From assembly GCA_029448655.1 (NCBI GenBank), contig JACCLO010000003.1, positions 4,650,001 through 4,714,000 of the forward strand: DNA of 64,000 nt. The letters run 5' to 3'. The DNA is from Wolfiporia cocos (lineage: Eukaryota > Basidiomycota > Agaricomycetes > Polyporales > Phaeolaceae). The notes beneath the pieces are model-generated. The model had not been told where the DNA came from, made no database searches, and saw nothing but the letters and a program-made list of their open reading frames with translations. Of the stretch, positions 38,838 to 47,414 are shown one piece after another; the stretch's first letter is position 1, and the number at the start of each line of letters is the position of its first letter. The position numbers and the translations under genes are program-made.

Positions 38838-41800
38838 GTACCCCCTCTTCTAGCTGCGTGTCCCCACGCCCAGCAATCACTTTGTACATAGTTTGGTCAA
38901 CATGGCACGGGTGGTCTACGGTTTTGGTGCAGATGTGTGGGTGCGCCAGTTGGAGTGTGTTTAAGACCGGGTAGATCCAGTATCCTATCGATTCAGGTAT
39001 AGTGGATTCTATCGGTGTTCCAACGCGTATTCCGTATTGCATGACCCGTGTTCGTGGATCGCAGAACCAGAAGTTACGAGCGACGAGCTTCTTTTCGTAG
39101 GCGTAGAATGGTATACTGCCTTTGACAAGAAGCGTAGGGTCTATGTCGTCGTATATTATGAACTCCTTCGGGTTCTGCCTGAGTCCCATTTCCTGAGCTT
39201 TTCGTTCGAAGTCCTCCCACTCTGGGTCCCATTTGGTGTCAGAGTGGTCCCAGCCAGTGTTTCTGTTTTTCCACTGGTTGCCTGGGGCGGATGGCCTAGC
39301 TTCGAAGAACTTTGTGACTAGCTCCTGGTAATGGTTCAATCCACGCTTTCGTTCCCATGTTTTAGTCCCATCAGACCATTCGACTTCTAGCTCGATTTGC
39401 CCTCGGTCTTCCCTGGATTCGAGGATCCTGAGAGGCCTGCGAACGTCATTGCTTTCCGTCACTTTACTATGGTCCTGGTTGGGGAAGGCGGGCGGTGTGT
39501 ATGGTAGGAGTAAGACCTCGTTAAATACTGGGTATATCCCGCGCATGTCTGCGGGGAGGTCTAGTTCGTATGCTCCGTGCCCGACCTTCTTCGTGACCTT
39601 GTACGGTCCAAATCGCTTGGAGTCAAGCTTCTTGGTTGGGTGGCCCATGTTTATGTTGCGGCCGTCGACCCAAACCAAGTCGCCTTCAGAGTATGATAGT
39701 GGCGATGCCCGTTTCCTATCGTAGTACTCTTTCATGCGTAGCTTAGCTTTCTCCAGGTTTTGTGAAGCGAGTTTGGATATGGTGTGCATGTGTTCGACCC
39801 AATCCCGTGCTACCCCCTCTTCTTGTTCCGGCGCCTCTACACCTGTGAAGGGGTGGTATCCGTGCGTAAGGTAAAAGGGACTATATCCCGTGCTACTGTG
39901 TACGTGTGTTTTGTACGCAAAGCTTGCTAGCGGGAGTAAGTCCGGCCAGTTCGTATGAGTATCGTTAATAAATAACCTAAGGTAGACCTCGAGTTCCTGG
40001 TTCATACGTTCCGTTTGCCCGTCTGTCTGTGGGTGGAACGCGGTACTCGGGTTTCCCTGTATGCCTAATCTACGATATACGTCCTTTATAAACTCTGATA
40101 CAAATTGTGGTCCTCTGTCGCTAAATATTTTCTTTGGTAGTCCGTGTTGTGCATACACTTTATCTACGAATATGTTGGCCCATCCTTCGGCCGATAGTTT
40201 AGTCGTTGTTGGTACAGCTATATAGTCCTTGGATTTCATATCTACAACTACAATGATGGCGTCGCGACCCTTAGAAGTGGGGAGTCCCGTGATCATGTCG
40301 ACGGAAATGTTCTCCCAGTTGTGTGCTGGAGTCGGGTTCGGGTTGAGTGGAGCCGCGCGTTTGGATCGGTCCGGCTTAGCGGCCTGGCACTTTATACAAG
40401 CCTTGACGTACTGGCGGATGTCTGAGCGCATCTTTGGCCACCAGTAGTGTCGGTGTATGGCAGTGTATGTGTTTTCGGTGCCAGGGTGTCCCGCTGAGAC
40501 GGTGTCGTGGAACGAAGAAATGATTTTTCCGATTAATTCTTCGTCCCGAGGGATAATTAACCTCCCCCTCCTATATCGCAGACCGTCCTCGGTCGTTTCC
40601 CCTACTTCTACTCCTTCCTTTCCATCGTAGAGAGCGGCTTCCGCTTTGACCCTCTCTTTTACTTCGTCGTGGGTGATACCCTTGACTATAGTATAGAATG
40701 AGGATCGCAGCCTTTCTGCGCTGTCTTGGACGAAGAGGTGTGGCTTCAGGACGACTTGCCCTTCGAGGTGATCCTTGTCGTTTCCGTGATCACTTCTTCG
40801 GGAAAGCCCATCGGCCCTTCCATTGGTCTTCCCGGGGATGTGCACGAGTTGTAGGTCATACTCGGCGAGTTCCGTCATCCACCGGGCTTGTCGCGGATTA
40901 ATTTTCTGTGGGGTCTTAAAATATTCTAGGTTCTTATGGTCCGTAAGTACTTCTACAGGGTGTTTGCCACCCATTACGAAATGCCGCCATTCATCTAGTG
41001 CGCGCATGATGGCGAGGAGTTCTCTGTCGTAGATTTCGTAGTTCCGTTCTGCTGGTAGCATCGTCTTACTCTGGTAGGCGATGGGTTTCCAGACACCGTC
41101 CTGTTTCTGCATGAGGCAGGCTCCAGTTGCAAAGTCTGAAGAGTCTGCCTCGATGCGGAAAGGGTCGTCGTCGTTTGGTATCCCTAACACGGGTGTTTCG
41201 ATAAATATTTTCTTTAACTTATCGAAACACTCTTGTTCCGCCGTACCCCACTGCCAAGGCGTGTCCTTGGTTAGGTTTATCAGTGGGCGTGCTACCGTGG
41301 AGAACTTGGGAATGAATCTCCGGTAGAAGTTTGCAAACCCTATGAAGGATTGCACTTCTTTCTTATTCCGAGGTGCGGGCCATTCAGCCACTGCCGCCAC
41401 CTTCGCGGGATCCATACGGATTTCCCCGTGAGAGATTATATGTCCCAAGTATTCTACTTCCGACTTCATGAACTCGCATTTCTCCGGTTTACAGGTTAGC
41501 TTGTTTTGACGGAGAACGAGCAGAACCTTGCGCAGGATCTCTTTATGTTCTGCCTCGGTCTCCGTGAAAACAAGTATGTCGTCTAAATATACAATGACCT
41601 TTCCAGTCATTATCAGGTCTCGGAAGATGTCGTTCATCAAGGTCTGGAACGTGCCCGGTGCATTGCACATTCCAAAGAACATCACTAAGGGTTCGTATAG
41701 TCCCCTATTAGTGATGAAGGCGGCTTTTTCCTCGTCGCCTTCCTTGATTCTGACGTTCGTGTATCCCCAACGAATGTCCAATTTAGAGAAGTACTTAGCT

Positions 41801-44800
41801 CGTTTTAGCTTGTTGAGCAGCTCCGTGATCAGAGGGAGCGGGTACCGGTTCTTCTTGGTCATCTGGTTCAGCTTCCGATAGTCCTGAATGGGTCTCAGTT
41901 TCCCATCCTTCTTCTTGACGAAGAAGAATGGTGCCCCCCATGGTGACTTGGATGGTCGTATGCGTCCAGTCCGTAACTGTTCTTCTAGAAAGTCGTCTAA
42001 CGCCTCTTGTTCTCGGGGCGATAGGGCATAAATTTTGCCAGCGTAGGGTTCGGAGTTCGGTAGGAGTTCTATGGCGTGATCCCACGGACGTCTTTCGGGG
42101 AGTTGGTCGAATTCCGTTTCCTTAAACACGTCTTCAAACTCGTGTAAGTACTCGGGGACCACTTCCTCGAAAGTCTTGGCTTCCGTGGTTTTGCCGGTGG
42201 CGATGGCGATCTCGGTTGCCTTCGTCGCGCGGACTCGCTCAGCGATGTCGGCCCGGCACTCTTCCCTATTCCGTAACCATGCGTCAGCAAAGATATAGTA
42301 AATATGGTCACCGTCCTCGATCTGTTCGTGTTCGCAGTCGCAGGTGAAGGTGATTCGGCGTTTCTTCCAGTCGATGGTGGGATTGTGATCCTCCAACCAA
42401 TCGAAGCCGAGGAATATGTCTGCCGAGCTCAGCTCGGTGACGTGGAACTTGCGCGTTTCCAAATGCGTGTCGATCTGCATCTGGAGTTCGACATAGTGCG
42501 TCATCTTGCCCGCAGCGTTGGTACTACCGTCAGCGTTGTACAGTTTGACGGGTCGGTCTAAAGGGAGTTGCTCGAGTTTGTGTTCCTCCACGTAGGCACG
42601 ACTGATGACCGATCCCGTTGAACCGGAGTCTATCAGTGCCTTTGTGAAGAGGGCACGTCCGTCGGGGCGGTGGAGGGTGATCGGTACTTCGATCTGCCTT
42701 CCCCGTTTTCCCGTCTGGATTACCACTACATTCCCTCTGAGTTTCTCACCAGTAGAGCCGAACCCCTGTGTTCCGCGTCTGGTTTCCCTGATGCTTTTTA
42801 CTATGCGCGTGTCTGGTGTCATATTGCATTCGAGTATAAATTGGGCGATTCTGTCCCCATACTCGACCTGATAATCTGTTCCAGTTTGATTATTTAGTAT
42901 GACTTTTAGCCGACCGGTGTAGTCCTCATCAACTACACCGGCCTCCACGTCCACTCCTTTCAAAGCGAGTCCGGATCGTGGAGCTATGCGGCCGTATACA
43001 CCGGGTGGCATGCGGATCATTATGCCTGTGTCCACGGTGATACGTTTCCCATTCGGTATGACGACTTCCTCCGCAGAGTGAAGATCGTAACCCGCGGCTC
43101 CTTCGCTTTTGCGCTCAGGGGGGATTGCCCGCGGGTGGTCTAAGTATATGTCGAGCGTGACAGCCTTCTTCTTGGCTCGTCGACGCCGCATTTTCTTTTC
43201 CGTCTTTTTCTGGACTGTAGGCTTAGATGCGTCTGCCATCTGCACATCTGAGTCTACAACCGGGTCTACGTCCATTGGCACATAGTTTACATTAATAGAG
43301 GAATTAAGCACGGTTTTATCCTCCCGCCAAGCTCCGGTGGGAGGCTCCTCTGAGGCTGTTACAAACGAATCGTCGGAGCATGTTGAAGCTCCGTCGTCGT
43401 CACCAGGCGCCAAATCTACAGAACGTGGTACAGATACGTAGTCAAATATCGGGGCCCCGGTTCCTAGCCCATATAGTCCATTCACCGGTTCGTTACCCTC
43501 CGAGGCAGATTCTGAGATAGAGACGTTTACTGGTTCCTCGATCTCCAGAACTGAAAATTTATTATTAGAGAGGGGACGTACCTGAGTGAATCCGGCTTCC
43601 TTCGCAGCCTCCGGATTTTCTTTGGCCCAAGCGGACACCATTCGCACGAAGTCCTCCTGGGATACTTCCCCAAGGACTTTTTCTGCTGGTGGTGCCTCGA
43701 CGGCCTGGCGGGTGCGCGCCGGTTGTGAGGGTCCGGCACCGGTATTCCCTCCACTGGTAGCTGCTCGGGGCTTCCAGTTGGGTTGGTGCCAGACGGGCTT
43801 GTTGCAGCCCTTCCCTGGTGCCTCTGCTTGTGTCTTGCTGCAAGAGTGGCACTTCCTCTTGAGCAAGTTGGCCCGTTCTTCCGCGGTGGGCTCCGGCCGC
43901 GTGGTTCCCGATGATGATGTTGTCGCCCGACCCTTTCCTTTGTCGGCGGCGCCCTTACCCGTGTCACGACCGTGGCGCAGCTTTTCTTCGTCGCGGAGAC
44001 GACGCATCGCATTGTCCGTACGGAGGATAGCCTGCTTCCAGGATTCGTAGTCTTCCGGAATCTGGACGTTGTATCCCCGTTGCGATTTGTCGTTTACCGT
44101 GGCGGCGACGAAAGCGGAATGTACTGCCGTATAGATCTCTTTCGGGATGGCGGAGGTGACCCAGCGATGCACTATCTGGTTCTCCTTGTCGTATTTCGCC
44201 TCCGAAAGAAGTCTTTCCAGCTCCTGGAAGTACTCCTCGCCCTTGCCGATGGTCATGCTGAGTTTTTCCGCGGCAACCGCCGACTTCTTTTCCAAGTCGG
44301 GGTCGTCGAATTTTTGGTGTAGCTCCCAAATGAAGCGTAACCAACTCAGATGCCATTGTCCGTCACGGTAATGTTCCCGCGTGAAAGCCGTTACCCATGA
44401 ATCCACCTTAGGTCCTCTTATCAACGAGATGGCCGTGCCGATCTTTTTGCTGTCTGTGAAGAGCAGCGGCCGGTTGTCGTCGATGTACAATTTCAGGCGC
44501 ATTACCCAGGCGATGAAGTTCTCGCCAGTGAAGGGTTCGGGTTCGCGCACCTTGGACTTGTACCGGGGGTCAGGCTGCGGCTCCGGGAGCATGGAGTAGG
44601 CGTCCCATTGCGAGCTCGCCGGTTTCTCGGGCCGCCACATCGACGCACGCGTTCCCGGGAGAGGCGCGGCTCTCCAGGTGTTCACATGCGCTGTTTGTGG
44701 TGCTACCGACGGAGGGACCGGGGGCTGTGCTGCCATGACCGAGAACGGGACCTGCTGGGTGAGAACCGGGGGAGTGTATCCGGGCAGGAATGGGTTCGTC

Positions 44801-45531
44801 TGCCTGGAGCCGTTCGATCCTCGAGTTGCCGGACGGGTCGCGGGGTTTACCGGTGGGGGAGATCCCATGTGGACGGATCTCACCCAGTTTTCCACCGGCC
44901 GGAAACGTTCTTCCGGAACCGATGGTACTGACCGACGGGGGGCGGAGTGCTGGCTGTGTAACGAAGCCGCATCTCCCGCCGCGATTGCATCTGCCTGGAG
45001 GCGTTGTGCCTCCCGCAGGAACCGTGCTCCCATGTCGGCGTTCCACACACCGGTCTGAACCATTGTCGCCGCTACCGTTTGACATCGAAAGCCGAAGTCT
45101 GCCGAGGTTGGGTTTGGAGGGAAGGCCCATCGCATGGCCAGCGGCGAGTCGATGTGCGGGGGTGGACTCGCGCCGCGGACCGTGTTAGACTGTCCCTTTG
45201 CCAGGTAGAATGCCTCGTCCAACCTTTCCAAACCGGGGCCTTGGTCCTCCTGCGATGCTCCGTATGCGAGCGATCGAACGGGGGAGGCCTGTGCGATCGT
45301 TTCGGTGTGGACGGGGGCGACTACGACACCAGGGCGGGGGGCGTGGATACTGTCCGCGACTGACAGGAGTGCGAAGTCGTCGGGGAGGCCATGCATCTGG
45401 TAATTCACCCACTGCCCTGGGTGGAACGGGTTGTTGGTGACCGTGGGGGTGCCGGTGAGGGTGCCACCGGGGAGCGGAACGTGTTCGGGTCGGGGGCCGC
45501 GGATGTATTCGATATCGTGTGGGGCGGCCAT
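38800..45531 (-). CDS. gag-pol: Element B Gag-Pol polyprotein with dUTPase (2,243 aa)
   Basis: Single ORF. Gag occupies about 1-640: capsid-like region (FTGENFIAWVMRLKLYID, near 320) and a non-canonical Cys/His cluster (KCHSCSKTQAEAPGKGC) instead of a CCHC knuckle. dUTPase about 790-925 with five standard motifs: GAAGYDLHSA, RIAPRSGLAL, GVVDEDYTGR, DRIAQFIL, RGTQGFGSTG. Aspartic protease ALIDSGSTGS near 969. RT with VYLDDILVF near 1313; RNase H 'IEADSSDFATG' near 1463. Integrase zinc domain (HDTVSAGHPG..CIKCQ, near 1675) and DDE residues in SVDMITG, SDRGPQF and TERMNQELE (about 1747-1840). A divergent chromodomain-like segment (ILESREDRG..TWE) near 2040, then about 165 residues of unknown function. 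Cleavage by the protease is expected to release the parts. Confidence 0.95.
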   Translation of the reverse strand: MAAPHDIEYIRGPRPEHVPLPGGTLTGTPTVTNNPFHPGQWVNYQMHGLPDDFALLSVADSIHAPRPGVVVAPVHTETIAQASPVRSLAYGASQEDQGPGLERLDEAFYLAKGQSNTVRGASPPPHIDSPLAMRWAFPPNPTSADFGFRCQTVAATMVQTGVWNADMGARFLREAQRLQADAIAAGDAASLHSQHSAPRRSVPSVPEERFRPVENWVRSVHMGSPPPVNPATRPATRGSNGSRQTNPFLPGYTPPVLTQQVPFSVMAAQPPVPPSVAPQTAHVNTWRAAPLPGTRASMWRPEKPASSQWDAYSMLPEPQPDPRYKSKVREPEPFTGENFIAWVMRLKLYIDDNRPLLFTDSKKIGTAISLIRGPKVDSWVTAFTREHYRDGQWHLSWLRFIWELHQKFDDPDLEKKSAVAAEKLSMTIGKGEEYFQELERLLSEAKYDKENQIVHRWVTSAIPKEIYTAVHSAFVAATVNDKSQRGYNVQIPEDYESWKQAILRTDNAMRRLRDEEKLRHGRDTGKGAADKGKGRATTSSSGTTRPEPTAEERANLLKRKCHSCSKTQAEAPGKGCNKPVWHQPNWKPRAATSGGNTGAGPSQPARTRQAVEAPPAEKVLGEVSQEDFVRMVSAWAKENPEAAKEAGFTQVRPLSNNKFSVLEIEEPVNVSISESASEGNEPVNGLYGLGTGAPIFDYVSVPRSVDLAPGDDDGASTCSDDSFVTASEEPPTGAWREDKTVLNSSINVNYVPMDVDPVVDSDVQMADASKPTVQKKTEKKMRRRRAKKKAVTLDIYLDHPRAIPPERKSEGAAGYDLHSAEEVVIPNGKRITVDTGIMIRMPPGVYGRIAPRSGLALKGVDVEAGVVDEDYTGRLKVILNNQTGTDYQVEYGDRIAQFILECNMTPDTRIVKSIRETRRGTQGFGSTGEKLRGNVVVIQTGKRGRQIEVPITLHRPDGRALFTKALIDSGSTGSVISRAYVEEHKLEQLPLDRPVKLYNADGSTNAAGKMTHYVELQMQIDTHLETRKFHVTELSSADIFLGFDWLEDHNPTIDWKKRRITFTCDCEHEQIEDGDHIYYIFADAWLRNREECRADIAERVRATKATEIAIATGKTTEAKTFEEVVPEYLHEFEDVFKETEFDQLPERRPWDHAIELLPNSEPYAGKIYALSPREQEALDDFLEEQLRTGRIRPSKSPWGAPFFFVKKKDGKLRPIQDYRKLNQMTKKNRYPLPLITELLNKLKRAKYFSKLDIRWGYTNVRIKEGDEEKAAFITNRGLYEPLVMFFGMCNAPGTFQTLMNDIFRDLIMTGKVIVYLDDILVFTETEAEHKEILRKVLLVLRQNKLTCKPEKCEFMKSEVEYLGHIISHGEIRMDPAKVAAVAEWPAPRNKKEVQSFIGFANFYRRFIPKFSTVARPLINLTKDTPWQWGTAEQECFDKLKKIFIETPVLGIPNDDDPFRIEADSSDFATGACLMQKQDGVWKPIAYQSKTMLPAERNYEIYDRELLAIMRALDEWRHFVMGGKHPVEVLTDHKNLEYFKTPQKINPRQARWMTELAEYDLQLVHIPGKTNGRADGLSRRSDHGNDKDHLEGQVVLKPHLFVQDSAERLRSSFYTIVKGITHDEVKERVKAEAALYDGKEGVEVGETTEDGLRYRRGRLIIPRDEELIGKIISSFHDTVSAGHPGTENTYTAIHRHYWWPKMRSDIRQYVKACIKCQAAKPDRSKRAAPLNPNPTPAHNWENISVDMITGLPTSKGRDAIIVVVDMKSKDYIAVPTTTKLSAEGWANIFVDKVYAQHGLPKKIFSDRGPQFVSEFIKDVYRRLGIQGNPSTAFHPQTDGQTERMNQELEVYLRLFINDTHTNWPDLLPLASFAYKTHVHSSTGYSPFYLTHGYHPFTGVEAPEQEEGVARDWVEHMHTISKLASQNLEKAKLRMKEYYDRKRASPLSYSEGDLVWVDGRNINMGHPTKKLDSKRFGPYKVTKKVGHGAYELDLPADMRGIYPVFNEVLLLPYTPPAFPNQDHSKVTESNDVRRPLRILESREDRGQIELEVEWSDGTKTWERKRGLNHYQELVTKFFEARPSAPGNQWKNRNTGWDHSDTKWDPEWEDFERKAQEMGLRQNPKEFIIYDDIDPTLLVKGSIPFYAYEKKLVARNFWFCDPRTRVMQYGIRVGTPIESTIPESIGYWIYPVLNTLQLAHPHICTKTVDHPCHVDQTMYKVIAGRGDTQLEEGVLSQADFLQLACD

Positions 45532-46275
45532 TGTAGGTAAGAAGAAATGTATGTGTAGGAATGTAGAGTCGCGAAAAGCAGCGCTACCCGCCCACTGTGG
45601 ATCAGCCTATAGCTGCGATCGGGGTGGTAACTAGAAACTGCTCTTCCACCCTATTCAGAGACCACCTCTTTTCGGAGGTGCGCCAAGAAACGCCGAGGGG
45701 TTTTCAGCCCAAGGCCGGCAAGTAATCTCTGCCTCCGAAACCTCGTCCAGCCCCGAAGCTAATTCGGGATACCGGGGGCACGGGATCTAAACCCTTGGGA
45801 TGGAGGGTCTAAAAACTATCGTATTTGGGCCAAGCGGCCGTATGTGTGAGCTGTGTCGCGCTCCTTCAGCCGCCTTGTGGGGCGCTGGGTTGTATAGTAG
45901 CGGGGGGGCGGTAATGCCCGTATAGTCGGTGCGGTAATGCACGTATATAGGTGCCCAGTGCCTCTGTAATCTGCCGTAGGGCCCCTTAACGCCTTTGATT
46001 ATTTCGCGTCGGGTACACGTCTACTACGGTGGGGATGAAACCCAAAGCCTTTACGCCGCGTTGCACGACGGTGGCCCAGTAGCTTAGAAGCAACGGTAGG
46101 AGTGGTCCCCTACACGCTGTTCACAAGTGTATGTCCCCCAGAACCCAGTCCCTTGTCCCTGGGATACGGGAGGATAAAAGTTTAAACACCCGAGTCGAAA
46201 CTCGAGGGCGAAGAAACAGTGCACTTTGCCCCTAGTGCGCCGGGGTTGTTCTGGAATGAACTCAGAACGGGGAGG
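45532..46275 (-). other. 5' leader of element B
   Basis: 744 nt between the priming site and the start codon, with no significant ORF on the sense strand. A short near-repeat 'gcggtaatgc(c/a)cgtata' occurs twice around 45,908-45,950. It probably carries packaging signals, but none can be identified from sequence alone. Confidence 0.5.
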
Positions 46276-46286
46276 AGACTCGTCTT
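46276..46286 (-). promoter_or_regulatory. Self-priming site of element B
   Basis: Minus strand AAGACGAGTCT, one base inside the LTR edge (46288). The exact 11-nt complement is at 46381-46391 in the 5' LTR. No tRNA-type TGG start. Confidence 0.78.
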
Positions 46287-46287
46287 A

Positions 46288-46659
46288 TGACACAAGCGTA
46301 TTCTCAAGCAACTACTCAGGGGAATATTACTCGCGTGAAAGCGTATTCCTAGTCTGAGGCTACTCAAGGCAACAAAGGCCAAGACGAGTCTGGGGTGCTC
46401 CCTGCTCGTCTGGCTGGTATATATGCTCGTAGGCTGTTTGTACATTGTTTGGCTACTATACAGTATTACGTAAGCTGATAGACCGTTTAGAGTATGGTAA
46501 ACCCTATCGTAGGTGTAGAGCCACATCAAGAGTGTCCGGGGTCTGTGTAGGCACGTGTGGGGTGTTCGGGGTCCTTGCACGTGATGCATGGGCGGGCGCT
46601 TAGATAAGATAAGGGTTGTCTCTAGTCGCAAGCTAGCTGAAGAAAATCGGCTTGTGACA
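46288..46659 (-). repeat. 5' LTR of element B
   Basis: Matches 38466-38837 by eye throughout. Contains the TATA box 46418-46424 and predicted RNA start at 46391. Confidence 0.93.
46391..46424 (-). promoter_or_regulatory. TATA box and predicted start of element B RNA
   Basis: ATATATA on the minus strand (46424-46418) is 27-33 nt before the 11-nt sequence complementary to the priming site, the spacing expected between a TATA box and an RNA start. Confidence 0.68.
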
Positions 46660-46664
46660 CTAAA
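46660..46664. repeat. Target-site duplication CTAAA, right of element B
   Basis: Exact copy of 38461-38465. Confidence 0.9.
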
Positions 46665-47414
46665 CCCAGTTACTGCATAACCATTACTAGTATGTGAGAT
46701 ACACAGTAGTACACAGGCAAGACATGTATATAACCCAAAGTAGCCCATCACTGAACCCCAGCTTCAGCTTAATCAATCCTCCACCTAACTTGTGTGCAAG
46801 AGTAAGCCAGAGAGCTCTAACATTGCTAACTGTCGTCAGTCGGCTTCACCTCTTACTCACTTCTGAGGCTTTCTCAATATCAGACCTACACCGGTGCACA
46901 TCGCTCTCAGTCATACTAACAAATCTCTACCCAATACAGACATCGTCCAGATTCCCCATGGACTTGGATAGTATACACTGAAATATCATTCTAGTTATAG
47001 GAAATATCGCACACTTGATAAGTGCGCTCTGACAAGTAGAAGGGGAAATGGCTATGAGAGTAACAGTGGAGGCCCAGAGGGTACTCGGGGTGGCGCGTTC
47101 GGATTGGGGAAAGGTTGAGTAGAATGGGGAAGATCTACGGAAGCGTCGTCGAGCCTTCCAGGTGGGATCATCCGAACTCATGCTCATGCATCCGTTCCAA
47201 ATTCCCAAGTTTCAATGTAGGATACTATAGACGATGTGGGATGCTATACAGGTTTGATACAACGACTCTGAGAGATTGTCGTGCAACTGATACTATACAC
47301 GATGCAGGGGAAAATTGATAATACATGAGCTCTGAACACCTGCGACAGACCGCCCCACACGGGCCGCAGCTACCTGAGCATGTCCTCCGCATGACCGTCG
47401 GCGCACTGGTCTCA
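46665..47414. other. No supportable gene
   Basis: Intergenic and probable 3' flank of the LRR gene; short ORFs only (46694-46981 plus; 46927-47208 minus) without motifs. Confidence 0.5.

Larger units (their letters stand above)
38466..46659 (-). mobile_element. Element B: intact, young Ty3/gypsy retrotransposon with dUTPase
   Basis: 8,194 bp with 372-bp LTRs (38466-38837, 46288-46659) that look identical over their length, TSD CTAAA, minus orientation. A purine tract (AGAAGAGGGGG, 38841-38852) abuts the 3' LTR and a self-priming site abuts the 5' LTR. One uninterrupted 2,243-codon ORF holds every expected activity. Identical LTRs and an open reading frame mean a very recent insertion that is plausibly still mobile. 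A 745-nt leader without a notable ORF precedes the start codon. Confidence 0.93.

Noticed and set aside
42605..42897. Plus-strand ORFs opposite the element B dUTPase and protease
   Set aside because: They are antisense shadows of strongly constrained minus-strand coding sequence.
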